A stretch of 16,336 bases of DNA from Halanaerobiales bacterium (GTDB lineage Bacteria > Bacillota_F > Halanaerobiia > Halanaerobiales > DTU029): the NCBI GenBank assembly GCA_016278415.1, contig JADQBV010000447.1, forward strand, positions 1-16,336. The letters run 5' to 3'. Made by a program: the position numbers and the translations under genes. This document shows positions 8,046 to 15,414 of the stretch, one piece after another (the stretch's first letter is position 1; every line of letters begins with the position of its first letter). The notes beneath the pieces were generated by a model. It saw only the letters and a program-made list of their open reading frames with translations. It was not told the origin of the DNA and ran no database searches.

Positions 8046-8462
8046 TTATATTTTACCGAGTATCATTATAGAAATGATTAGTCCATAGATTGCAATTCCC
8101 TCTGCCAAACCAATTATAATTAAAGCCCTACCCAATATTTCCGGTTTTTCGCTTATAGCTCCAATGGCAGAAGAACCTGCGATACCAACAGCAATACCAG
8201 CACCAACCGAGGCAATACCAACCGCCAAACCAGCAGCAAGAAAGCCCAGACCGTTTCCTGAAGATACAGCGCCAGTTTCAGCAGCATATGCTACCTGTGG
8301 AACTATCAGACTTACCCCCCAGAAAAATAAACCGACCAATACTATCAGATTAGCAGCAAGATATGAATGCCTAAATACTTTTTTCTTAAATTTATAGACT
8401 AGTAATCCACCACCTACAACAACTAATAACATTAAAGCAACGAAAAATATACCTGTTAACAT
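8046..8462 (-). CDS. ntpK: V/A-type ATPase proteolipid subunit K (membrane rotor ring)
   Basis: This is a 138-residue, strongly hydrophobic protein. Residues 70-138 form the classical two-helix c-type hairpin: a Gly/Ala-rich first helix (GFLAAGLAVGIASVGAGIAVG), the polar loop SEKPE (104-108) and a second helix with the ion-carrying Glu121 in LAEGIAIYG. Ahead of this are two further hydrophobic segments (about 4-23 and 35-55), separated by a basic stretch (KFKKKVFRH), and then VAYA-AE at 57-62, which looks like a signal peptidase I site. The N-terminal half is unlike the C-terminal hairpin, so it is not a simple duplication as in Enterococcus NtpK. GGGGAG lies 5 bases before the ATG. It forms the rotating ring that carries H+ or Na+. 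Confidence 0.93.
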   Translation of the reverse strand: MLTGIFFVALMLLVVVGGGLLVYKFKKKVFRHSYLAANLIVLVGLFFWGVSLIVPQVAYAAETGAVSSGNGLGFLAAGLAVGIASVGAGIAVGIAGSSAIGAISEKPEILGRALIIIGLAEGIAIYGLIISIMILGKI

Positions 8463-8496
8463 TTAAACTCCCCTTTTCTTTAAATTGATTTTTTTC

Positions 8497-10452
8497 CTAA
8501 TCTTTAATTCTAACTGGGTCAAGTTCCTTACCATCACCATGATAAAACTTACCAAACAACTCAAAAAATTCAAGCCTAAGAATCTGAATACCTACAACAA
8601 GACCTTCCAGACCCATAATTACAAGATTTCCAATCAATAGTATTAAAAAACTACCTATATTATTCCTCATCATTTCTGATAGGATTACAACTGCCATCGA
8701 CAGGCCAACATGATTTAAAGTAAATGCACCAATACGAACAAAGGATATTGTATTGCTCATATAACCAAGCAGTGTATCAAACAATTCAAAAAAAGATTCC
8801 ATGAAATATTCCGAAGAATTCCCTTCTATCTTCCAACCACGACCTTTTAGCATACTTGATAAGGGTTCTTTAAAAAATATTAATAATAAAGGTAAGATTA
8901 GCAATACTATGGTGACGCCTGTTGGAAGAAGTAATGATCCCCTTATTAAAATAGATGCAACCGAGCTCAAAGTAAAAAGATAGAAAAATAAACCACTCAA
9001 GCCATTACGTGAGAAGATCCCTTCCTCTATATCCCTTTCCCTATATGAATTGACTAGGTTAAAAGACATAGTAATTATCAAAAGGACTATTCCCAATATA
9101 ACGGTTACACCAAGCAAGACCATGATGTTTTCCATTGGCCGTATCAAAAGGGCAGGTAGTATATCTTCAAGAGTAAAAACACTCCCATATAATATCCCAA
9201 AAAACATGGATGAAATCCCCAGACCAATGAACAAATAAGAATTCTCCTGCTTAGTTATTTTTAGCTTTTCAGTATAGATAAGCCAGCCAAGCAAGGCAAA
9301 TATAAATCCCTGACCCAGGTCACCGAACATCATTCCAAACATAATTATATAGCTTACTGCCAGGAAGATAGAGGGATCCATTTCATTATAAGCGGGTATT
9401 CCATATAACTTAACTAGTGACTCAAAGGGTTTTATCCAGACAGGATTTTCTATAACTGTTGGAGGCTTGTCCTCTGTATCTCTCATTACAAGTTCACTAC
9501 TGTAGATTACATTAGGATATTTTTTGCTAATACGATTTGCAAAGGAATTTTCCTGCCCTGCAATTATCCAGCCACTAGTAACAAATAAATACTCAGCCTC
9601 ATTGTAATAGTTATTTCCAATTTCTTTTACCTTGTTTAAATACTTTAATTTATGATAATACTCCTTTAATTGCTCAGAGGCCCTGTGAGCGATTTTTTTG
9701 TATTCTAATTTTATCTGTTCGCGAATAATTTCTAATCTTTCCAGACGGTGTTCTGACCTTTTTAAAATTTCACGGGGTTCTCCTTTTACCCTTAGTGGTA
9801 GTTTTATCTCTTCAAAGTAGGCAGATTTAAGTATATTCATGGCTTTTTCTTGATTATCCTTTTTGCTAAAAGTAAAAAACCAAACCCTATCTTCATCTCG
9901 GGTTACCTCAAGTATCAAAATTGACATATCATTAATATTCTCAATAAGCCTTTCATAATCATCAACATTTATACTGCCAAATATTAAGGAAATATATGAA
10001 AGTTCCCTAAGTTCATCAAGTTCAATGTCCATGTTTCGCATTAAATAAATATGATGTTTAAGATTCTTCAATCTATGTTCCTCTTTATCCAGTCTTTTTT
10101 CCAGTGCCTGAAGTCTCTTAATTCTTTTTTGTATTGGCTTAATATATTTACTTATCTTACTTATATTGAGATCTTCACAACTTAGCAATCCTGTATCCTT
10201 GGATTTTGTATAACATTTTAGCATTACAGTTTTTGATTTATCAGCTTTAATATTCAATGTTGACATTATTTCAAATAATTGATCTACATGTTTCTTATAT
10301 GGATTCTCACTGAAATGTAATTTAAAATTGAAATTTTCTCTCTTCTTATCAATAAGTTCTATATTACTACAATTAATGATCTCACTGGAAATTAGGTCAA
10401 TTTCCTTTTTCATACCAACAATCTGAAATTTCTTCATTGCTGCTATAGCCAT
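8497..10452 (-). CDS. ntpI: V/A-type ATPase subunit I (membrane stator, a-type)
   Basis: This is a 651-residue protein, full family length. The first half (about 1-350) is cytoplasmic, with long charged helices, and links the stator to the peripheral stalks. The second half has about seven or eight membrane helices. FGMMFGDLGQGFIFALLGW (about 372-390) is the family signature. The two conserved arginines that line the ion half-channels are visible as Arg573 in ISFVRIGAF and Arg626 in ILRLEFFE. The ATG lies 3 bases after the stop of subunit C, and its ribosome binding site (GGGATGGTG) is weak, so translation is probably coupled. The start MAIAAMKKF agrees with the family start MAI-x-x-MKK. Confidence 0.95.
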   Translation of the reverse strand: MAIAAMKKFQIVGMKKEIDLISSEIINCSNIELIDKKRENFNFKLHFSENPYKKHVDQLFEIMSTLNIKADKSKTVMLKCYTKSKDTGLLSCEDLNISKISKYIKPIQKRIKRLQALEKRLDKEEHRLKNLKHHIYLMRNMDIELDELRELSYISLIFGSINVDDYERLIENINDMSILILEVTRDEDRVWFFTFSKKDNQEKAMNILKSAYFEEIKLPLRVKGEPREILKRSEHRLERLEIIREQIKLEYKKIAHRASEQLKEYYHKLKYLNKVKEIGNNYYNEAEYLFVTSGWIIAGQENSFANRISKKYPNVIYSSELVMRDTEDKPPTVIENPVWIKPFESLVKLYGIPAYNEMDPSIFLAVSYIIMFGMMFGDLGQGFIFALLGWLIYTEKLKITKQENSYLFIGLGISSMFFGILYGSVFTLEDILPALLIRPMENIMVLLGVTVILGIVLLIITMSFNLVNSYRERDIEEGIFSRNGLSGLFFYLFTLSSVASILIRGSLLLPTGVTIVLLILPLLLIFFKEPLSSMLKGRGWKIEGNSSEYFMESFFELFDTLLGYMSNTISFVRIGAFTLNHVGLSMAVVILSEMMRNNIGSFLILLIGNLVIMGLEGLVVGIQILRLEFFELFGKFYHGDGKELDPVRIKD

Positions 10453-10455
10453 CTG

Positions 10456-11511
10456 TTAAACACCATCCCTGATCATATACTCTTTCATTTTATCTACATT
10501 AAGAGAATAGCGTACCCCTTCAACTATTGTTATAATATCCCGTATTTCATGCTCTTTTATAAATAAATACGCAATTATATTTCCTATACTAAAAAAGCTT
10601 AATGACTTAACTTTTAAGGATTTATTTAATAAAAAGCTTAAGAAATACTTCTCGAAAATATCGTTATTATTTGTTGTAGCTTTTTCAAATAAATCTCTAT
10701 ACTTTTTATAGTGAATAAAATTTAGTATATTACAGGGTTCATCTACCTGACTCATTTTTTTAAAATCTTCCCGGGAAACCTTATAATGAAAAGGTATAAT
10801 ATAATTTAATATTTCAGTAGAAGAAAGACTATAATATTTCTTAATTCTATATATCCATTGTATATTTAGTAAATCCACCTGTGCACCTACAAGTTCTTCA
10901 ATATACTTATAATCATTTTTTCCTGTTTTTCTACCCAGTTTCTCCAGTTTAGAAAAATACTGTAGATCTAAAGACATTTCTATAGGAAATAAATTGCGGT
11001 CCTGTTCATAATTTTCAGCAAATCTTTTTAGTAGGTCATAATAATCTGTTTCTCTAAAAATAGCTAATAAATCTTGGTATGAATCTATAGAAGTTAGCTT
11101 TTGAATATCGATCTTACTATTAACATCTAGATAAATTAGGCTATCCGTAAAATAATCTTCATTATGCTCTATTAGCATAGTCCGCAACAACATTTTTAAA
11201 TCTTCTATCTCAAACTTTTTAAAGAGGTGTTGGAAAAATTCCTTACTATTAGAACTTAAGTATCTTGAAATAGCTAGATAGTCTTCTAAAAAACTCTTTT
11301 TCAATATTAGCTCCAGTCTTCTGCGATGTACATCTAGACCTGATAACTCTGCCAACTTATCATGATAGTAGGTATTATTATAAAGATAATTAAATATTTC
11401 CTGAACAGTAGTAAAATTAATCAAGGACTTATAATCTTCATTACTCAGCATTTTTCCTGTAATAGCTCTTATTCTTGCATTAATAGCCGGATATTGAACA
11501 ACTGATGCCAT
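10456..11511 (-). CDS. ntpC: V/A-type ATPase subunit C (rotor adapter, d-like)
   Basis: This is a 351-residue, mostly helical protein matching the C (d-type) subunit that joins the central shaft to the proteolipid ring. The opening MASVVQYPAINARIRAITGKML is typical of the family. A longer frame from a TTG at 11532 exists, but AAGGGTG lies 6 bases before the ATG at 11509-11511, so this later start is chosen. That leaves one base between the stop of subunit H and this ATG. In most bacterial operons of this type the C gene stands between E and F; here it is the second gene, ahead of I. Confidence 0.92.
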   Translation of the reverse strand: MASVVQYPAINARIRAITGKMLSNEDYKSLINFTTVQEIFNYLYNNTYYHDKLAELSGLDVHRRRLELILKKSFLEDYLAISRYLSSNSKEFFQHLFKKFEIEDLKMLLRTMLIEHNEDYFTDSLIYLDVNSKIDIQKLTSIDSYQDLLAIFRETDYYDLLKRFAENYEQDRNLFPIEMSLDLQYFSKLEKLGRKTGKNDYKYIEELVGAQVDLLNIQWIYRIKKYYSLSSTEILNYIIPFHYKVSREDFKKMSQVDEPCNILNFIHYKKYRDLFEKATTNNNDIFEKYFLSFLLNKSLKVKSLSFFSIGNIIAYLFIKEHEIRDIITIVEGVRYSLNVDKMKEYMIRDGV

Positions 11512-11512
11512 A

Positions 11513-11836
11513 CTAAACACCCTTAACTTCAATTATTTTATTAAAATACTTATCAAGAAGTTTACTTTTTACTTCATTATATCTTTCTTCACTTTCCGTT
11601 AATTCTTTCTCCATCCCTCTTTCAACCCGTTCTGCATATTTTTCAGCTTCAGCAGTTTCTTTATCAAGTAATTTTTTTCCCTTTTCTCTCGCTTGCTTAA
11701 GTTTTACCCTCTCTTCACGAGTTATACGTTCCTTATATTTTACCCGAATATCCTTAATTTCTTTTTCTCCCTCTGCCTTCATTCTTCTTGCTTCTTCTTC
11801 TACACTGATTAATTTTTCAATCAACTCTTCCTGCAA
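11513..11836 (-). CDS. V/A-type ATPase subunit H/G (peripheral stalk coiled coil)
   Basis: This is a 107-residue protein made almost entirely of charged helix (Glu, Lys, Arg) from residue 1 to about 95, as expected for the small peripheral-stalk subunit (called H, G or NtpF in different species) that winds around subunit E. The start is TTG (11834-11836) with AGGGGTG 7 bases upstream. It is the first gene of the operon, the position the small stalk subunit also holds in Enterococcus and Thermus operons. Low sequence complexity makes the identification depend on size, coiled-coil nature and position. Confidence 0.85.
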   Translation of the reverse strand: MQEELIEKLISVEEEARRMKAEGEKEIKDIRVKYKERITREERVKLKQAREKGKKLLDKETAEAEKYAERVERGMEKELTESEERYNEVKSKLLDKYFNKIIEVKGV

Positions 11837-11932
11837 AATTGTTCACCCCTTTAGTAAACCTGTGTTCCTTTTAGTATTCTTCATTTTATATATCTGGGGA
11901 ATATTATTAATAAATTTAGATCACCGTAAAAA

Positions 11933-12177
11933 CGTCCGACCATTTTGCTATTACTTCATTCATGGAAAAGTCTAAACCCCAGTTACTCCTTCAATTAAAA
12001 AGCAACAAAGTAATCAAATTGCTCACAGACCATAATCTTTAAAAGGTAAATTTGATAAAATAAAATTCATTTCAAACTCGCTATCGCTCAGACAAAATTT
12101 TGTTAACCAACTTTTCGCTTTCAGTCCGAGACTGGAGACTTTTAAAATTCCTTCAGTTAAATAGCAAAATGTCTGAG
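11933..12177. repeat. Long imperfect inverted repeat, MITE-like or decayed insertion element
   Basis: CATTTTGCTATT (11941-11952) and its exact reverse complement (12160-12171) bound about 230 bases. Weaker pairing continues outward (GTCCGAC against GTCTGAG) and inward (AAAAGTCT with CCCCAG on the left against CTGGAGACTTTT on the right). Inside is a short palindrome CAGTC-CGA-GACTG (12122-12134). No coding frame is present. The architecture suits a non-autonomous mobile element or a large regulatory RNA fold. No clear target duplication was seen. Confidence 0.5.
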
Positions 12178-12181
12178 TACA

Positions 12182-12239
12182 TTACCAACCGTTATGGAGA
12201 TGATCCATAAATCAAAATTATCTCTATAACCATTGGTAA
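12182..12239. repeat. 20-base inverted repeat downstream of the histidine kinase gene
   Basis: The arms at 12182-12201 and 12220-12239 (TTACCAACCGTTATGGAGAT and, reverse-complemented, TTACCAATGGTTATAGAGAT) agree at 17 of 20 positions around an 18-base spacer. It starts 22 bases past the kinase stop. No U-run follows on the minus strand, so it is not a typical intrinsic terminator, although it may stabilise the mRNA end. It lies directly next to the larger repeat at 11933-12177. Confidence 0.65.
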
Positions 12240-12260
12240 CATTTGAATTTATTTATTAAT

Positions 12261-13655
12261 TTAATTACCTTTTGGTAATTGAACTGTAAAAGTAGTACCC
12301 TGGCCCTGGATACTTGTTACTGATATTTGACCCTGGTGTGCTTCAGCAATCCAGCGGCAGATGGCTAAACCTAATCCACTCCCACCATTTTTTCGTGATC
12401 TGGATTTATCTACCCGATAAAAGCGTTCAAATATATTGTTCAAGTGTTCTTTTGCAATTCCAGAACCTTCATCCTTTATGTTGATCTTTAACTTATCACC
12501 CAGGTCGCCAACTTTTAAAACTACCGTACCCCCAATATTACTATACTTAATGGCATTATCAATTAAATTTAATAGTAATTGGGTAATAAGACTCTGATCA
12601 GCTTTGATATATATAGGTCTATTCTCTATTTTAGTTAGCAAGGATATATTTTTGATTAGAGCCAGGTTTTCCATTTCTTCCATCAGACTTTCCACTAAAA
12701 AGTTGAAATCAAAGGATTCTTTTTCCAGTTGATTCTGATTCTCATCTATTCGAGATAACAATAACATCTGCCCAATAAGCTTGCTCATATGTACTATCTG
12801 TTTTTTTACAGCATGCAATGCGTGACGATAATCTCCTCTACTAACAGTCTCACTTTCTAATACTTCTTCAACCTGTGCCCTAATTACGGCAATTGGAGTA
12901 CGAAGTTCATGTGAGGCATCTGCCGTAAATTGTTTTTGTCGGTCAAAGGCATTATCCAATCTATCTAACAGTTGATTCAGTGTATCTATTAACTGGGCAA
13001 TTTCATCATTATTATTTGATTTCATTTCTATTCTTTCCGATAGATTACTATGGCTTATCTCCCTGGCTGTATTAGTAATTTTACCAATTGGGGAAAGTGC
13101 TCGATTTGCTAAAAAATATCCTCCACCACTGGCGATTAATAAAGTAAGTGGTACTGCAAATATAATTATTATTAATAGATTCCTTAATGTAGTTTCTTCA
13201 TGTCTTAGTGAACGAGCCAATAATGTATAGCCCGTTATTTGACCATCATTGACACGTGGGCGAGATATTAGTGCCCAGTCACTCTTAGCACCTGAAATTA
13301 TCTTGTAAAAAGATCCAGATGATATATTTTCTGCTAGAATTCCATCGATATTATCACCTAACAAATACTCACCTGAGCTATTATAAAAGCCTAATTTATT
13401 ATAATTATTACTAAAACTCAAATACATATCTCTATAATGAGACCTTTGTTTATTAATATCTTTTCCTGCTAATTCATTATTAATACTTTCCACCTCTGAG
13501 CGCAAAAAGTTGGATACCTCCTGATATAAGGCTTTCCTCATTTGGAAAAATAACAAGAAACTAAAGAATATAAGCACAACAAGTAGAATAAGCATATACC
13601 AGATAGTTAATTTACTCTTCAAGGAAACACCACTAATACTCTGTTTATTTCTCAT
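12261..13655 (-). CDS. Membrane sensor histidine kinase (partner of the adjacent response regulator)
   Basis: This is a 464-residue protein of EnvZ/PhoR-like layout: a short cytoplasmic N-terminus, membrane helix 1 (about 17-38), an external sensor region of about 120 residues, membrane helix 2 (about 159-183), a HAMP linker (184-237), a HisKA domain with FTADASHELRTPIAV and phospho-accepting His249, and an ATPase domain. The N-box is LLNLIDNAIKYSN (Asn363, Asn367). The G1 box is DEGSGI (395-400), the F-box is IFERFYRVDKS, and the G2 box is GGSGLGLAI (424-432). All catalytic residues are present. The gene overlaps the regulator gene by 11 bases, so both are co-translated. The signal is unknown; the external domain matches nothing I can name. 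Confidence 0.95.
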   Translation of the reverse strand: MRNKQSISGVSLKSKLTIWYMLILLVVLIFFSFLLFFQMRKALYQEVSNFLRSEVESINNELAGKDINKQRSHYRDMYLSFSNNYNKLGFYNSSGEYLLGDNIDGILAENISSGSFYKIISGAKSDWALISRPRVNDGQITGYTLLARSLRHEETTLRNLLIIIIFAVPLTLLIASGGGYFLANRALSPIGKITNTAREISHSNLSERIEMKSNNNDEIAQLIDTLNQLLDRLDNAFDRQKQFTADASHELRTPIAVIRAQVEEVLESETVSRGDYRHALHAVKKQIVHMSKLIGQMLLLSRIDENQNQLEKESFDFNFLVESLMEEMENLALIKNISLLTKIENRPIYIKADQSLITQLLLNLIDNAIKYSNIGGTVVLKVGDLGDKLKINIKDEGSGIAKEHLNNIFERFYRVDKSRSRKNGGSGLGLAICRWIAEAHQGQISVTSIQGQGTTFTVQLPKGN

Positions 13656-14328
13656 TATCCATAACCTTCATTCTATAACCTTTTCCCCTTACAGTTTCTA
13701 TCAGCTTTTCAGGAAAACCCACATCAATCTTTTTTCGTAAAAACCGTATATAAACATCCACAATATTAGAATCGTTGCCACTCATATATCCCCAGACATG
13801 TTCTTCGATCTGCCCCCTGGTCAGTATATAACCCCTATTTCGCATTAAATATTCCAATAACGAGTATTCTTTTGAGGTTAAATCAATAGGGATATTACCC
13901 CTGTTTACTTGATATTCGACTGTGTTTATCTCTAAGTTCCCATTTTTTATTATATTACTGTGTTCACGGACTCCACGCCGAAGTATAGTTTTAATTCTGG
14001 CCAGTAATTCTTCAAAGGCAAATGGTTTTGTAAGATAATCATCAGCTCCCATATTCAAGCCTTTTACTTTATCTTCAAGGGTATCCCTGGCTGTTAACAT
14101 CAAAACCGGGGTGTTATCCTTCCATTCCCTTAATTCATTTAGTACATCTAGGCCACTCTTTTCCGGGAGCATAATATCGAGAATTATTAAATCATATTCA
14201 CAGGCTATAGTACAATCTATTGCAGTTTCACCGTCAAAGGCTACGTCTACAGCAAAGTGTTCCCCTTCTAATCTTTTTTTTATTACATTCGCCAGGTCTT
14301 CTTCATCTTCAACTAATAAAACACGCAT
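13645..14328 (-). CDS. OmpR/PhoB-family response regulator
   Basis: This is a 227-residue protein. The receiver domain (1-120) has the acidic pocket VEDEED (6-11), phospho-accepting Asp51 in LIILDIMLPEKSG, Thr79 in MLTARD and Lys101 in TKPFAF. The winged-helix DNA-binding domain (about 128-225) shows LTSKEYSLLEYLMRNRG, VWGY, and IVDVYIRFLRKKID followed by IETVRGKGYRM. AAGGGTGG is 7 bases before the ATG. It is phosphorylated by the kinase encoded just downstream and then binds target promoters; targets are unknown. A near-palindrome at 14344-14373 in its upstream region may be a control site. Confidence 0.96.
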   Translation of the reverse strand: MRVLLVEDEEDLANVIKKRLEGEHFAVDVAFDGETAIDCTIACEYDLIILDIMLPEKSGLDVLNELREWKDNTPVLMLTARDTLEDKVKGLNMGADDYLTKPFAFEELLARIKTILRRGVREHSNIIKNGNLEINTVEYQVNRGNIPIDLTSKEYSLLEYLMRNRGYILTRGQIEEHVWGYMSGNDSNIVDVYIRFLRKKIDVGFPEKLIETVRGKGYRMKVMDNEK

Positions 14329-14343
14329 AGCAACACCACCCTT

Positions 14344-14373
14344 AAGATATATTTAGAAATTCTTATATATCTT
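14344..14373. repeat. A+T-rich inverted repeat upstream of the response regulator
   Basis: AAGATATAT (14344-14352) and ATATATCTT (14365-14373) are exact reverse complements separated by 12 bases, which hold a smaller AGAA-A-TTCT palindrome. It lies 16 bases ahead of the regulator ATG, in the 50-base gap after the small helix protein gene. It could be an operator or a weak mRNA hairpin. OmpR-family proteins usually bind direct repeats, so autoregulation is uncertain. Confidence 0.4.
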
Positions 14374-14378
14374 TTATA

Positions 14379-14630
14379 CTAAAATTTACGGATTATTTCA
14401 AGTAGTTCATTAGCAATCCACCTATAATCTTCCTTTTCGTCGTGATTGTCTTCCTCATTGTTGATTACATAATTATTCTCTTTATCCTTTTGCATATACT
14501 CTTCAAAAATATTATTGATTAATTCTTCATCACTAATACCTTTCGCACTAGCCTGTTTTTCTAACCATTCCTTCATATCAGAATGCATATGAATTTTTAA
14601 TTGTTTTATATCATCAATTTTATTTCCCAT
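14379..14630 (-). CDS. Small ribbon-helix-helix-like (Arc-type) protein
   Basis: This is an 83-residue protein. Residues 9-46 fit the Arc/MetJ ribbon-helix-helix pattern: a short strand QLKIHMHS, helix DMKEWLEKQASAKG, a turn with IS, then helix DEELINNIFEEYM. Such proteins form dimers that insert a two-stranded ribbon into the DNA major groove and often repress nearby genes. An acidic, Asn-rich linker (49-68) leads to a C-terminal helix RWIANELLEIIRKF that could bind a partner, as in antitoxins, but no toxin gene is adjacent. AAAGGAG precedes the ATG by about 10 bases. It is followed after 50 bases by the response regulator, so it may be the first gene of that operon. Confidence 0.7.
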   Translation of the reverse strand: MGNKIDDIKQLKIHMHSDMKEWLEKQASAKGISDEELINNIFEEYMQKDKENNYVINNEEDNHDEKEDYRWIANELLEIIRKF

Positions 14631-14693
14631 AGTTTTTTTGCTCCTTTTTATATTTTTGCTGTCTACTTTTTTTAAATGTCATTTTATATTATA

Positions 14694-14815
14694 GAGTCTG
14701 TTCGATAAGTCACCGCTTATACTCCGGTGATTATACATCCCTTCACTCAACGGTAGCACCTTAACTTCGTTCCGGGAAATATAATCACCTAAAATAACAC
14801 TTTTCGAACACACAC
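14694..14815. mobile_element. MITE-like element with nested inverted repeats
   Basis: The outer arms TGTTCGATAAGT (14699-14710) and ACTTTTCGAACA (14799-14810) agree at 11 of 12 positions, with looser pairing further out. The inner arms GGTGATTATA (14726-14735) and TATAATCACC (14780-14789) are exact. A competing TCACCG/CGGTGA pair (14710-14715, 14725-14730) and CCC...GGG with AACG...CGTT lie within. TTATA occurs immediately outside both ends (14689-14693 and 14816-14820), which fits a 5-base target duplication, although in A+T-rich DNA it could be chance. There is no coding capacity, so movement would need a transposase from elsewhere. It abuts the broken end of the DUF421 remnant. Confidence 0.6.
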
Positions 14816-14850
14816 TTATAGTTAAGCTTAAGTATTTATCTAAATGTTAT

Positions 14851-15172
14851 CAGAACTTTATTAAAATAACATTAAAAACTGAAGTTGATTTTGCCATCCT
14901 GGAACCAACAGGATTTATCAGTGTTATTCCAGTTTCTTCTTCTCGACCAGTCAAATTATCTGATCTTAATATTGAAGGACAATATGAGTTACCTTTAGCA
15001 TTAATTGTTGATGGGAAAATACAAAAAAGAAATCTCAATTAAACAGGATGAGAAATGGCTAAAAGAAAAAGCAAAAAAAGGCATTAAAGATATGAATAAG
15101 ATCATCTACGGTTTTGTAGATGATCAAAGTGATGAACTATATATTAGTCTTCGAGAAAATATTTCTAAATAA
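14851..15172 (+). pseudogene. C-terminal remnant of a DUF421/YetF-family membrane protein gene, frameshifted
   Basis: Translation from 14851 gives FIKITLKTEVDFAILEPTG, then SVIPVSSSRPVKLSDL and ELPLALIVDGKIQKRNLN, ending at TAA (15040-15042). The next frame, from 15041, continues KQDEKWLKEKAKKGIKDMN and ends with LYISLRENISK at TAA 15170-15172. Together these match the C-terminal cytoplasmic domain of YetF/YcaP-type proteins (DUF421), whose pattern is VEFAILE-x-NG-LSVIP, LIxDGKI-x-x-NL and DE-WL. Removing one T near 15039-15040 restores a continuous NLNKQDEKWL. The N-terminal membrane helices and start codon are absent. The homology begins within about 40 bases of the MITE-like element, which suggests loss by insertion or deletion there. 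The remaining function is probably nil. Confidence 0.8.
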
Positions 15173-15263
15173 ATGTTCAAGTAACAAAATAGATACCTAA
15201 CACATATTATTAAGTATACCTATTAAAAAGATGTAGGAATATTTCAGTAAAGGAGGGAAACAC

Positions 15264-15362
15264 ATGGGTGACTACGGTAATGGTTATGGAAACGGTAGTT
15301 TTATAATTTTCTTAATCCTGATTCTTCTCGTTCTTGGTGGAGGATTTGGTGGCGAATATTAA
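15264..15362 (+). CDS. YjcZ-like small Gly/Tyr-rich membrane peptide, copy 1
   Basis: This is a 32-residue peptide: MGDYGNGYGNGS, then a single membrane helix FIIFLILILLVL and a GGGFGGEY tail. An almost ideal AAGGAGG (15250-15256) lies 7 bases before the ATG. The pattern of a Gly-Tyr-rich head, a hydrophobic helix and a Gly-rich end is that of the YjcZ/SscA group of tiny sporulation-associated proteins in Bacillota, which are linked to spore-coat assembly. Its role here is inferred from that resemblance. A CATATTAT at 15203-15210 vaguely resembles a sporulation sigma -10 box, but I see no matching -35. It is followed after 52 bases by a very similar second copy. Confidence 0.82.
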   Translation: MGDYGNGYGNGSFIIFLILILLVLGGGFGGEY

Positions 15363-15414
15363 TAAATTAATATATAGTTAGTGATTTCCATTATGTAAAA
15401 AGGAGGGCTGAGTA

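Larger units (their letters stand above)
11837..12260. other. 424-base region without a gene, upstream of the ATPase operon
   Basis: All frames are broken by stops and I see no homologous protein. The region holds two separate inverted-repeat structures (11933-12177 and 12182-12239) and must also contain the ATPase operon promoter on the minus strand. A possible -10 TATAAA is near 11890, but no convincing -35 accompanies it, so no promoter is called. Confidence 0.6.

Noticed and set aside
11512..11532. TTG start seven codons upstream for subunit C
   Set aside because: The AAGGGTG ribosome binding site lies within those codons and fits the ATG at 11509-11511, which also matches the family start.
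14850..15038. 62-codon minus-strand frame
   Set aside because: It is the antisense of the DUF421 remnant, whose plus-strand translation matches a known family.
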